Assembly (NCBI GenBank): GCA_905250025.1
Contig: CAJNOJ010000001.1
Coordinates: 806,001 to 870,000, forward strand
Direction: 5' to 3'
Source of the DNA: Adineta ricciae
Taxonomy: Eukaryota > Rotifera > Eurotatoria > Adinetida > Adinetidae
Length of the DNA stretch: 64,000 nucleotides
The position numbers were made by a program, and so were the translations under genes. Below are positions 14,065-26,373 of this stretch, piece by piece; the stretch's first letter is position 1; every line of letters begins with the position of its first letter. The notes beneath the pieces were generated by a model. It was not told the origin of the DNA. It did no database searches and saw only the letters and a list, made by a program, of their open reading frames with translations.

Positions 14065-17000
14065 TCATATAATGCTCGTTTTCGATTGTGAATGAAGCGA
14101 AAATGAATTAGTAGTATCTAGGACTGGATTACCATTGTCATTGAGAGATCCATCAGCTGTTAATGATGATCGATGTTCATCTTCATTTTCATCCATTTCG
14201 TAGAATTCATCTGTTTCGTCAAACATTGGTGCTGGGCGTCGGCCAACAATCAGTGTTAAATCATCCGGTGAGGATGACAATAATGGGACAACTTGATTAC
14301 ATTCCATACGCGTGACATCGATATTATTGACCTAGAAAGGAACGCGATGTTTTACATTGACAAGTACAAAACGATAAATATACTTTATAAATTCTCATGC
14401 ACGGGATTAATGTTCCTTCTAATTCAGCTGGACCATTGGGTCGAATCTTATTTACATAGACACCTGTGCCATAAAGACGATCAGATATTGAGAAGCCAAA
14501 GTCAAGTACACGCTTATCACGTTTAAGTATTAATGTAACTGTGTCAATCGCTGTTCGATATCGTGCATAGTTATCATATTTAGTGTCGTAAATATTTGTT
14601 CGCATAGCTTTCTCGGCGAGACCACATGTCAGTGAACGATCGTTATCTGAATGACGTAAACGACTAACTGTCGGTGGTGGTGTACGATACGATCCAGTTG
14701 TCGACGAACTCATATGAAGTGGACGCGAATGATTGACTGATGACATTGAATGTGTTCGATGTTTAAGAACGAAATCGCCTAAAAGAATATAGCAAATTGA
14801 CACATTCGATGATGAATATCAACTCACTAGGATTCGCATTAGGATTCGGTATTTGATAATGTTGATGTTCATTGATAATTATATCCTTTGTTGCTATCTC
14901 ACCGTTTTCACTTAGGCGATTATCTGTGTATGAGCTACTCCAAGAATCGATGGCCGAGTCTACTGATGGTGTGTAATCTTCTGAAGCAAAACGTAAGAAT
15001 GAACGACTATTTCAAAACGAATATTATCTACGAACTTTGTTGCGGATGAAGCAATCGAGATATTTTCAATGTTATTTCATCGCCGCTTGTCTGAAGTAAT
15101 TTAATTGCTTGATTAAGTCCTTTACCACGTAGACTGACATCATTTATTGCTAAAATTCGATCACCAATATGAATTGCATTTGTTCTAAATCGAGTTCAAC
15201 AGATTTTTCTTCAATCAAATCTCTTCTCCACGTACCTGTCAGCTAATCCACCTTCGCATAAATCCGACACAATAATCGGTTGAAATACATCTTCACTGCC
15301 CGATATTGTCAAGCCAAGTGGACCACTAAAGAAAACGTTTCTCATCGTTCTCAGCAAAGTACCTTCTACAAGCATACCCCTGTCGAAGTAGTTGAACTTT
15401 GTAGACGACAACATTTTCACAAAGATTATCTTCCGAATAGACGTCATCTTTCTTGATGCGTAATCGGACGATATCATCGCAAGTTTTTAATAATGCATGA
15501 ATATCACTGAGATTTTTGCCTCGTAATGAATGCGTGTCAATAGATAACAGATGGTCACCTGCTTGGATCATTCCACATCGATAAGCGATACTGCCTCGTT
15601 TGACGTCACTGATGATGGGCACGTCTTCGGTACGAGAATCTATCATAAGCAAAGCTTCTGCTAAAGTTTGCTTTCGAGAAAAGAGAAATACTCACAAGTA
15701 ACTGATAAACCTAAGTCCAAATTTTTACGTAAGATTTTCACTTGACATACGCCGGAGGACAACATTACAGAATCTAGTTAATGGAGCAAAAAGAAATCAA
15801 ATTCAAGTTCAACAGATAATATACCTGCAACGTCGAATTCGATATCAAGATGTAGTTGCTGAGTAGATGATTTAATCAATAGTCGAGCATCTTCTAACGA
15901 TACACCTTCTAGCGCTTGACCATTAATTGCAAGAACACGATCACCTAACTGAAGAATACCAGATCTAAATCGATGGAAAATATACGTTTGTGCGAATCTA
16001 ACTGATCTTTTCTTACCTTTCCGCAACACCTCCGGGAGCCAAATATCCAATGATTGGCGGCTGTAACAGTAAATCAGATGCATATGAACCATTTTGAAGT
16101 GTGAACCCAAAATTTCCGAGTGCTTCGTCATCAGGTGAACTTCGATTTGATGATAGCGAATCGACTTGAAGCGTACATTCCATAGTTTCTGTATGGCACA
16201 TTTGATTGCTTAGTAAAGTTTGATAACATGAATTAAGCGAACCTATTGCAAAAAGAAGGCAAATGAATGAGATAGTTGGTGAGATAGGTGCAGAGAATGA
16301 TTATGATGAAAAGATCAGTGTCAAGTGTAGACATTCAATGTACAAATCAACGAGCAAGACTTTGATAATGATATCGTTTTACCTAATTCATACAGATTAT
16401 ACATTTTCGTAATTAATGTTAGAGTTTTATTGGACAAATCATTCAGTGAGTGAAGACCTAGATCATAAGTTTTCGTTTGTTTATTTTCAACAACAGAGTT
16501 CAAATTCTGATATGAAAGAGAAAGAGAGAGAGAGAATATCTTTACAACTTACTCATTGAGTTTTGCCGTGCTTTATTAAGTGATTTACGACTTTGAGTAT
16601 GATAATTACTGCGTGTCATCGAACTATTTATCTGCACTGATGGTCGGTACAAAGACGAATGATTGTTATCGTTGATCGGAGCTAGAAATGAAAACAGACT
16701 TCAATCCTGGGCGTAAAAAGAAAACTTCAATTCACCTCGACTCTGGGGCTGTTCAACGATCATATGTAATGAAGCCAATGCGCTCGAAGGTGTTACTTCA
16801 ATATGACAAAAGTCGCCTGTACATGCTCGAAGGATGGCATTGGCTTCGATTAATGAGATTCCATCAAAAGATTTCTTGTCTATAGCATTAATTTGATCGC
16901 CACTATGCAATGCTCCACAACTAGAAGTTGATCACATAGGCGAAATTGTCGTGTTTTCATTGTAGAAAAAAAAGGACTTACCGATCAGCGATACTCGCAG

Positions 17001-18382
17001 GTTTAACGTTATCAATGACGATGATTGATCGATTACTGCGAATCCATTTTTGAGTGAGATTAATACCAATGGTAGATCCAAGAGACTTTTCAATTTCAAT
17101 CAGTAATGGGCCAGTGGCGTGTTTAACACTCTCTGTTCGAACGAAAGAGAAAAGAAAACATTTCGATATTCTGTTGGTTTTTGATTAAATCAACTTCTTC
17201 AATGTACCTGTGCAGTACTTTAGTTTAAAAACTCTTAAATCTGTCGGATAGGAAGGTCAAAGGAGAACAAAATTTCATAATCAACTCCATATGTTCAATC
17301 TATACTTCTGCTTTTCATCATATATGACATATGCTTATTCACAGTGATATCATACCTGTCAATAAATCTGCTGACCTTCAGAAAGTCACTCTCGCTTAGA
17401 ATTTGTCTACGTATGGTAATCTATCATAACGCAAGACACACTTCAGCAAACCTTGCCGGTTTTTTTCTTTGACAATTCCAATTAATAAATCTTACCGACA
17501 ATAGCTACGTCATATTCAACGAGAAATAGCGTTGTACCGCGACATTGCCTCATGATATTATGAGCATCTTCTAATGTCGCTCCGCTAACGTTAATTCCAT
17601 TAATAGCTAGCACTCGATCGCCAATTTTCAATGTTCCTTCTCTGAAAATGAAAGAGAAAATAATTAACACATAAGTTTAGTTGTAAATGATTCGAGAAAA
17701 GAAATCATTTCTCACTTATCAGCAGGCCCTTGAGGTCGTATCTTTGTTATAATAAGTGGTCGCATTCGACCTTTATCATCTGAATGTCCACCACGAAGAA
17801 TGAATCCATAGCTTTGCCCTTCTTTTTCCAATTGAATCTGTATTGTTTTCGTTTGAACTGTATTCACAGCGTGCAAAGCTAAATAAGCAATCGAACAATG
17901 TAGATTCGACTCAAAGAAGTTCTACATACGCCATTTTGGTAAATCATATTCGATGTCTAATGTTAGTTGATCTTCGACTTGTTTGATTAAATCGATGATT
18001 TGCTCGTGTTTCAAACCAGCTGTTTTTACACCATTGATTCCAATGATGATATCTCCCGTTTCCAAAACATCAGCTTTTTGAGCCAATGAGCCCGGTTTTA
18101 ATTGTGCTACTCGCGGTTTGCCATCTTTGTCAATACCACCTGATATGGTTAAACCAAGTGGACAACCTTCCTTTTTTATCAATTCAATTGTCGTTTGACC
18201 TTTGATGGCTATGAAGAATAAAGCAAAAAAAATTATTTGTAATTAAGTCGAAAGATACGAAGACAGTTAAACAAAAGACCTTGTCTACCGCGCGGCAATG
18301 GCGCTGGGCTAGGTGCGCTCCATTTACACATTGATATCGCTCGTTTTATATCCCATATTGATCCACTACTTTCACAGCTCAT
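14065..18382 (-). CDS. GRIP-type scaffold protein with seven PDZ domains
   Basis: Sixteen exons: 18382-18280, 18208-17930, 17878-17716, 17641-17496, 17132-16982, 16920-16736, 16681-16553, 16242-16017, 15964-15825, 15773-15696, 15660-15378, 15325-15236, 15184-15036, 14980-14828, 14778-14384, 14331-14065; 978 residues, all phases closed. Approximate PDZ positions: 40-122, 133-225, 235-325, 408-503, 512-600, 610-707, 820-912. GRIP-specific matches: PDZ1 [23 protein letters not shown]6 [16 protein letters not shown]7 [20 protein letters not shown] with [12 protein letters not shown] proteins are cytoplasmic multi-PDZ adaptors that cluster receptors and cargo. The carboxylate-binding loops read as PLGL, YGFI, IGIN, FGFT, LGLS, LGLT and FGFS, so several are complete. 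The weakest donor is GTTCGT at 15035. An open stretch at 16383-16506 does not fit the phase and is treated as intronic. Confidence 0.95.
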
Positions 18383-19558
18383 CTTGACGTCTTTAGTTTA
18401 AGTATTTATGAAGGTGCAAAGCAATGAATGGTAGTAGGCGGGCTCAATCCATGGTTATATGACAAAGAAGAGAACAAGTGTCACTTCACGCATTTCACTC
18501 TCCCTTCTCTCTTGTCTTTCTATATTGGCATCAAGTGTTTTCTTTTCCCCATTGCCTTTTTTCTTTCTCTTTATTGTCTTTGAACTCTTTCTTGTTCGCT
18601 TTCATTTCTTTCTCTACGATTGCGTACATGTATATGTGTATATAAACCACTGTATGTTCGATAACACACACACACACACACATTCTTTTCTTACTACTCA
18701 TTCGACATGCTATACCGTTCTGCAATGTACTACATTATCAAGTATTACCATCACTATCCAAACACATACATCCGATTATGTTTGTACATATGCAACGGCA
18801 TGCAAAGAGAGAGAGAGCGCTAGAGAGAGAAAGAGACACACACAAGAAAAAGAGTTGATCTTTGGAGTGTATTGCATATGCGTACACACACGCACATATG
18901 CTTCGAAAGAAGTAAAATCATCATATTGTGCAATGATCTATCGTTTGTCGAAGTATTATTATAAAACTGTCAAGGTACTTTGCGTTTCTTACGCTAGATT
19001 GATTATGTTAATTAATCTCGGAAGTCTTGCTTATCAAAAGGTTAACTTCGATGAAAATATTACTTGACTATCTAATCAGATTCTACCTCAAAACTAGAAA
19101 AAAAACCTGCGTTCTCTATCGCTTCAACATCAATTGCATTGATATCGTCAGAAATCGAATTTTTCACTTACCCTTTGTAATCCAATCTATTCGCTTAGAT
19201 TGACTTCCTAAATCAACCTTCTTTTTTGATTTTCTTGTTGAACCACAAAACATTTTCAAATTAAGTACCATTTGATATACGAAATGATAATAAGAGAAAT
19301 GAAAATATTCATATTATGTTTGACACTGATCAATCGATCACTATCGATGTTCACTGAGCACAACGAAGAAAAAATAGAAGGCGTAGTAAAGGTCATTGTC
19401 AATACAATCTTCGTTTGTAGCACATAGAGAAAGGTGCGAATGAATAGAGAAGAAGAAGAAGAAGAAGAAAAAAAGGAAGCTGATGCGTATGCTTCGTTTT
19501 TTTTATCACTTGATATGACAGTCCTTCGACAATCATGATTGATCATCGACATAGTGAT
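18383..19558. other. GRIP upstream region with low-complexity DNA
   Basis: The region holds pyrimidine tracts, a CA run at 18664-18682 and GA runs near 18805-18835. An ORF of 202 codons (18459-19067) runs through these simple repeats and has no domain; I regard it as chance. The region ends where the duplicated block A begins. Confidence 0.45.
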
Positions 19559-21940
19559 CAAGACATTGATTGCATCTTATGCTTGTAACTAATTGCGACT
19601 AACAAGCACATTTTTACTATTGTGTCGTCATTTTACAGTACAATGACAAGTGTCTCTTGGTCATAGGTACTCACATTGATGAAGGCAAAACGAACGAACA
19701 ACACAGGCTATTTGCCATTAATAGTTGTTTATAGCAATCGATATGTCTGCAATCATCTTTTCTTTCATCAACAAAACTAAGGCGAGAAGAAACAAAAATG
19801 AGTTCGAATTACTTAGTTACAAAAGAAAAAAATCTATTGACCATGAACACTTTTATGAAGTCAAACTGTGTGTCTGAAGGAGTTACGCCTTATTATCAAC
19901 AAGTGATTTCATTTGATAACGTATAATTATTGACACTTGTCTACTATCATAAAAAACAATATCGAGATACTTTTAAGTAATGAAACATTCGTAATTGTCC
20001 CTGGTCATAAACGAGACCTTCGACATCATTTGTTTACGATATTTATGAGAACATGTTCTACGAAGAGAAAAACTTACCGAATTCATTCAAAGAACGAACA
20101 GTCGTGTGTTGATTGGATTTCGGTGGAATACGACGTCGTTTCGTAAAGACACACGTACGTAGAAAACGAAAAGATAATGGATTTGAATAAGGCAAATTTC
20201 GTCTTTTTATGACAATCTTTGGGAACATCGACACTCGTTCGAGTGTCGAGTACGATGATTTCCAACTCATTCTACTCCTATGCTCCAAACTGTGTTAGTT
20301 TACTTATGTAGATCATATCGTACAACAATCACTAATATAAATAGAGAGTGTATATCAATCACCGTATGTTGTACAAGGTTGGTATTACCCTCAGTACATA
20401 TGCAAACATAATGCTTCGTCTCTTGTCGTTTTTTTTTTATTCGATTGACGATCATTTGTAGAATACACAAACATAGCTAGGGAAAAAAGGACGACGACTG
20501 ATCAGTCATTAGCAAAATCAATAGATCGCTAGAGGTGGTCTGGTATTCTGTCTTCTTCTCGAGAACTGACGACAACTCATTTATTCAATGGACTATGCTA
20601 TACCTATCGTATCTGGTATATTGATCTGTGCTATTATATCATCAGTCAATGATTTGTTTCTTTTCTAGATTTCAATTGTGATATTGAAAACAAATATCTT
20701 ACAAATTGATGAGTGATGAGTTTTGGACGAAGGTAGATTCTGGATATCAGTCGCCGACGTTGACGTAATCGAAGATTCTAACAAACACAAAGATATTTCT
20801 CTTTAGTAATCAATCAAGACAACATCCTTTGAAACTCATTGACAGTTACTCATTTACTGCTAAAGGTTAATCGGTCATTTAATGAGACATAAACAAGATC
20901 GATGATCGATCAATCTCACATTAACAAACGACTTATCTCGATCATTTACCTGTGATTTCCGATGCATTCGTTTCATCCGAACTTTTCAAACAATGTATTT
21001 TCCAGTTGGGCATAGTCGTGAAGTGATCTAAAAGAATTCAGAAGAGAAATACACATGCACACATCATGCTTGTCACTTAATGAACGAAACAATACTCACA
21101 TGATGAAAGTTACGAAGACGATGATCTGATGTAATATATAACTACGATGAAAAAGAAAAAGACCGGTGAATGTTCGATACGATGAAAACTAAAAGCATGA
21201 ATATGTCTCGAAATACGCAAAGCTTTGATATGTTCGTCTCTGTTTTTGCGCACAGAAATGAATTTATCAAATGACGATATAGGGCGAGAGAAAAAGAGAC
21301 GAAGAAAAAAAAGCAATCGATGATAATCGTTTTTTCCTCTTCCCCCCGATCAAAATGACCAACGAAGGATTGCAAAAAAAAACACACAACAACTCGAGAT
21401 GTTTCTTTTGTACGATCGTACAACATCGAAATAACCAACTGACATCGAAGCAATTTTTGCTACATTTCATCGAGTTAGACAACAATTATATTGGCAAGGT
21501 GATACACAATGACAATGACAATCGAAATTAGATAGAACGTCTGATAGAGAACTGTGACGAAATGATGAAATGAATTCTTGGTTTGTATAATTGAAATATA
21601 CGACAGAGAGAAGACTTTTTTTACGCCTTGTAAATCTGATCGTTGTATTCGTCAACGAGAGTAAAATAATATCGATGACATGTTTTTTCAGACAATCTTC
21701 AAGCGCATGAAATGTATCAGATTTACACTTCGTGCATAAACGTGTCTTCTGCCGACTAATTAAACTTGATTTCTCCTAACATGAAGTTAATTGACACATT
21801 GGCCTAAGCTTATTCTCTTCATGGCGAATACACCTGTATCGATTGCTTCACAATGTCTCTTCGCTGCGCTAGATTGATTTTTCTTTGCAGGGCGTATCCG
21901 GATGCATTTGTTTTGTAAATAAAATCGCGAACGGACACAC
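19559..21940 (-). other. Conserved region with candidate minus-strand exons, gene not resolved
   Basis: Both copies keep several splice-bounded open segments. One pair joins in phase: 21013-20950 (start MPNWKIHCLKSSDETNASEIT, donor GTAAAT) to 20777-20703 (Ser/Thr-rich, ending SSKTHHSSI, donor GTAAGA). A longer open segment ends at a GTAAGT donor near 20070 and is rich in Arg/Ser (RMSWKSSYSTLERVSMFPK). Another at about 19672-19773 encodes DCRHIDCYKQLLMANS, between a TTAG acceptor and a GTGAGT donor. I could not connect the latter two to the first pair in phase. Either exons are missing from the model or this is decaying sequence. The right end should hold the CorA-like promoter; a TTTGCAG acceptor near 21889 hints at a 5' UTR intron. 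Confidence 0.35.
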
Positions 21941-23238
21941 ATGACTGACAATAATTTCGTTGAGTTTATAATTTATATCTATGATGACCAATCGTACCAA
22001 GAACAACATTTTCAATTTGTTGACGATCTTCTTTGTCTATTAAACGATCAAACCGACAAGACGAAGGCTTGTTGGATCGAAGTGATCAACCGAAGTGACG
22101 TCGAATTACCAGCGAGTATCAAAACATTATGCGAATACTTTCATATTCATCCATTGACAATCGAAGATATAACAACGATCACACCAAATATGAAATTGGA
22201 TTTATTCCATGATCAGCCAATCTTATATTTACTCATACAGATCATTTCATGGAATGATAAACATGTCGAACAACAACAACTCTCGCTCTATTTGAAATAT
22301 TTCGAAAATATTCTAATTACATTTCAAAATCAATCGACTCGTGGGAATGATCTTTTTGATGAGATTCGAAATCGACTGCGACGACAAAGAATTCATCCTG
22401 GAGATGAATCATTCTTCTCTTCACATGGCCGATTAAAACAAATGCACGTTGATTACTTATTCTACTGTTTACTCGATGCTATTATTGTGAAGTACGTATG
22501 ATTCAGATCTTTTCTTTCCCAATTAAATCAAATTTATTTAGATATATGGACGTCTTAGAAGACATTGCCATACATGTCGATCATTTCGATGAACAATTAA
22601 TGACAAACAAAAGATCTTTGTCTCTTGATACATTCTATCGTATCTATCGTGTCAGACACGATTTACTTCATTTAAGAATATTATTCAATCGATTGAAAGA
22701 AACGATATCTCGTCTACAACGGACAAATTCCAACACCAATGCATATCGTCGAACCGATCATACCTATCGTATGCATTTAAACCACCGTCTTGTCCGGCGA
22801 CAAAATACGATTTTCCGCCTATCACCACAAACATCCTTTACTCATTTAAGCGAACTGGCCGACAATACGAACAGCCCGCCACCGAGACTGCGAAGACCAT
22901 CGATTGTTTTCAATGAGTACATCTACATGTATTTAAATGATTTACAAGATCATATCAATCAATCGATTGACACCGTGGAAATTCAACGTGAGAGTGTGGC
23001 TGCGTTAACATCGCTTTGGATTAATTTGAATAATAATGGAACACAAGAAATCTTGAAATTACTCATGTTGATCACCGTTCTTTTCATGCCGTGCATTTTT
23101 CTAACTGCACTCAGTTCAACTAATTTTCAAGTTCAGCCACAGCTTCAATATGAATATGGATATTATATTATTCTGACTGTCTTAGGGTCAATAATTGTCT
23201 CAATGGTGACATGGTATAAACTTAAACGGTGGATTTAA
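21941..23238 (+). CDS. CorA-family divalent-cation transporter lacking the GMN motif (copy A)
   Basis: Two exons (21941-22491, 22542-23238) with a 50-nt intron give 415 residues. The fold is CorA/ZntB/Mrs2-like: a long soluble N-terminal domain (IHPLTIEDI.. and a long helical region HVDHFDEQLM..) and two C-terminal TM helices. TM1 is EILKLLMLITVLFMPCIFLT, followed by the short loop and then YGYYIILTVLGSIIVSMV. In canonical CorA proteins the end of TM1 reads YGMN; here the aligned residues are SSTNF, so the Gly and Met are absent. The family moves Mg2+, Co2+ or Zn2+ across membranes; with this loop the substrate cannot be assumed. The gene is convergent with the Trk-like gene, and its AATAAA (23389-23394) lies 7 nt before that gene's stop codon. 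Confidence 0.85.
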
Positions 23239-23388
23239 GTTCTAAAATTTCTTTTTTTTTGTATTGAACGTTTGACAAATGCTCTTTGTATGTCGACGGA
23301 GTACAAGATTGAATAGTGAGACATTAGTTTACTGAAATTTATAGAAATATTACATATGAAGCCAAAATACAGCTTTCACTGATATCAG

Positions 23389-23394
23389 AATAAA
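23389..23394 (+). terminator. AATAAA polyadenylation signal, CorA-like copy A
   Basis: The signal lies 151 nt after the stop and is conserved at 47576-47581 in copy B. In both copies it abuts the convergent Trk-like gene, so the two transcripts probably overlap at their 3' ends. Confidence 0.5.
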
Positions 23395-23400
23395 CATATT

Positions 23401-25476
23401 TTAATACACAGGTCGTTGATGTCTCGGCGGCGCACTTGTTCGTGGCCGTTCGATGATATATCTCGTTCGACTTGGTCGATTATTTGCAAAAGTTCTTGGT
23501 TTTATTTCAGGCGGTGCTGGTTCGGATTCAGGGACGTAATTTGGATTCGGATGTTGATCTCGAGCCATTCGCCGCCACCGTTCTAATAATGTATAAGCAC
23601 TGTATTCAATTTTCTCTTGATCTTTCATCGAGTCTAGTAGACCACGGTGTCGACCCATTAGCATCGTTGATATAAGTACAATTTTCGATGGTACAGACAA
23701 TACTGTTGCAAATGACGATTTTAAATTTGGATAACCTGTTGTTAATCCCACCGCGCCAAACGCAGATACAACTTCGAAAACAATCCGAAAAAACGTGACG
23801 TTTTCGTCAATAGGTGTTATATGGTACGATTCGAACGCACAGATGGCGAATATAAATATGAATAACCATGTGCGCGTCCGAGTTAATAATGTAAATGAAT
23901 GCGATAACATTCGACGCGCCATAAGAAAAATAAAGAGTCGAAGTTTAATTTGAATGGTCTTTCGCGTACGACTTGGACTACGATTTAGACGGGCATTGTT
24001 GGGGGCGAAGTATCGTTCAGCGCGTTGTCGAGCATCTAAACTATGATTTCGTAGATACCGATGTAAATGGCGAATGGGTAAAACATTGGAATTTATTGAT
24101 AAATCATCCATAGAATCAAGTGATGACTGTCGACGTTCTGCTTCGATGAAAACCGTTTCTTTGTCTTGAATTGTTTGCCATTCTAATTCAAATGGAGCTT
24201 TGTCTAATGCGCAGAGCATTTGAGGTTTAACAGCCATAAGTAGAACATAAACCACAAGTGTGCCTTGAGCAAGTAGAGTTATATCAATTGTCTGAAAGCC
24301 AGCAAATCGCGCCTGAACAGTATGAAATGCAAATATCAATAGACGTTTACCAGCTGAGTAACTTGCAAAACTTTGAGAATTAAAATCAAGAATAAGTGAA
24401 ACAATGATGCTAAGTGCGTAGAGACCGAATGTCACAGTTAGATACATTCGTGTTTGTATAGTAGGAAACAGAACCGTAGACAAACGATGATTGTTTAAAA
24501 GAATATAATCGAATATAATCTTCCGATGCCATGGAACAATCCAACGAATAAACATGATGACATTGCGAAATATAAATGGAAAAAATGTATTTCCACTCAT
24601 GACTAACTAGAATATACATCAATTTCAGTTATAATTCGCAAAGAGAGAGAGAGAGAGGAAACATCTTGCACTTACTAGCATGACAAATATACAAAGTACT
24701 GTATCATCGACAAATCGTATTAGATTATCTGACCATGGTGTTAATCCATTCTGATTAAAACCAGTCACTGTGATGATGAATGCTGCATACCAAGGATTGA
24801 CGGGTCGACCATCTTGTTTCAAATGGTACGGTTCATAGTGGGATTGAATCCAACCACCAATGCAAAAGTAAGCACCAAGATAAATTGTTATACAGGTCAA
24901 AGGAATCAGTGCTAAGCATGACAAATACGCTCGATAGCGAAGTTCTTCCGCAGTAGGCAATCGAGATATTTTCTCCTCAGCTTCGAATGAGTATTCACAT
25001 TTGCGTGCTGATTCCGATAGAATACGGTAGGCTAAATGATCATTGTCAACCATAATGCCCTGTTCGCGTTTGTGTGTTCGTGCTTTGATAATTAGCGCTG
25101 GCAGAGTACTAACAGTTATACCGCTGGCTAAGGTGAAAAGCATCAAAGCAACTTGAGAATAAGTGGATAGACGAGCGAAATCTAGTGTTGATAAACCACA
25201 ATTATAAACGCAAGATGAAGCTATAAACCAGGCATCGATATATCGAACGCGCATTAATCGATTTGGTTTGATATAATTTTCTATAATGACAACGACCAAT
25301 CCACCTAGTAAGCCATTGAAAATGAAAATAAATATATGAATATAGAAATAATCTCTCATATGCCATCGATATCTTTTCCACCAGGACCGTTTTCCGCTGG
25401 GCGAGGCTGATGACGATATATCAGAAGTTTTATTATCGCTTTCATCAAGTATTCTATGATCAGATCGTGAATCCAT
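23401..25476 (-). CDS. Trk/HKT-superfamily potassium transporter (copy A)
   Basis: Exons 25476-24676 and 24606-23401 (intron 69 nt) give 668 residues. Four MPM-type pore repeats are visible: SSCVYNCGLSTLD, TVTGFNQNGLTPWSDN, TVQARFAGFQTIDI and SAFGAVGLTTGYPN. Each keeps the selectivity-filter Gly, which in the family favours K+. VMSGNTFFPF matches the conserved GNTLFP-type segment. LMGRHRGLLDSM near the C-terminus resembles the GRHRGLP segment of fungal Trk proteins. A long hydrophilic loop with SPSRTRK separates repeats three and four, and the C-tail is basic and Pro-rich. Trk/HKT transporters mediate K+ uptake in fungi, plants and prokaryotes and are not a normal animal family, so acquisition by transfer is likely. 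The intron shows the gene is adapted to this genome. Confidence 0.92.
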
Positions 25477-26373
25477 TCATCTGTTATGTACGCATATGAA
25501 TGTGCAAGGCAGGTTACAATTTAAAATCGATTGCGTAAGGAACTGTCGCACTTGGTGACTCGATTTTTTTTAGGTATATCGTTGAGCATGATATTAATGT
25601 ATGGGTATATTTATTCATACACACTGTAAAAGATTGTTTGTACAAGGAGAGAATGTGAACATACTACAATTTGATTGAATGACTCTGTTCTTTCTTTTTC
25701 AAGCGATTGAACGGAGAATAGGCAGTTCTGATTATAAGAAACTATTTCTCTTTCTCTGCTTCTCTTCTTTAGGTACACTGATGAATTTAACTTGCCCGTC
25801 AATGCCATAGGTACGAGGTTGAAAAATCAAAAATGCAAGAATTATGTTTACTGATGAGGTAAGGTCAAACAAAAGCGATATGTGTCTTTGTTCAGCGTGA
25901 TTAAGAATGAAATAATCGCCATGATTGAACAGAGCTGTTTCTACTACTTCGATCGAGTGCATTTTACGTTTAAATTTCAATTTTTATCAAGTAAAAATCA
26001 CGAGGACATATATGCGTGTGAGTGTGTGTGACACATTTTCAATAATTAATGAAAACTCTTCAACCATCCGATTTTGCGGTCAGCATAAAAATTCATTCAA
26101 CTGTGCTCGTAATCAACAGTCCATAAGAAAATGATCCAAACAAGAGAGAACAATCAAAAAATTTGAATACAATCAACAGGTTGGAATAACGCAGACAGAA
26201 AAATAATACGTAATAGATGAGTTACAACACACTTGTTACAAAACCGGCTTATTTTTGATCAATGCAATCACACTTGTATTCAGTAATTGATTGAAATACT
26301 CCTTGCACTGCGTGTCGATCGTATGACTCAACATTGAATGTTCAATCACGGTGTTGGCTGATGTGAATCTACA
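25477..26373. other. Spacer between Trk-like and 7TM receptor genes (copy A)
   Basis: A minus-strand open frame at 25732-25980 (contains LLFDLTSSVNIILAFLIFQ) is also open in copy B at 49908-50138, but most differences between the copies change amino acids. That argues against a conserved protein. No donor or acceptor links it clearly to the Trk-like gene. Confidence 0.35.

Noticed and set aside
16383..16506. Possible extra GRIP exon
   Set aside because: It has plausible splice ends, but its phase does not fit the preceding exon. Exon 16681-16553 joins 16242-16017 directly in phase.
18459..19067. 202-codon plus-strand ORF
   Set aside because: It runs through CT, CA and GA simple repeats, has no domain, and lies in the GRIP upstream region; most likely a chance open frame.
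21142..21453. 103-codon minus-strand ORF, open in both copies
   Set aside because: Near-identical DNA explains the shared openness. It is rich in Phe/Ser from poly-pyrimidine tracts and has no splice or family support.
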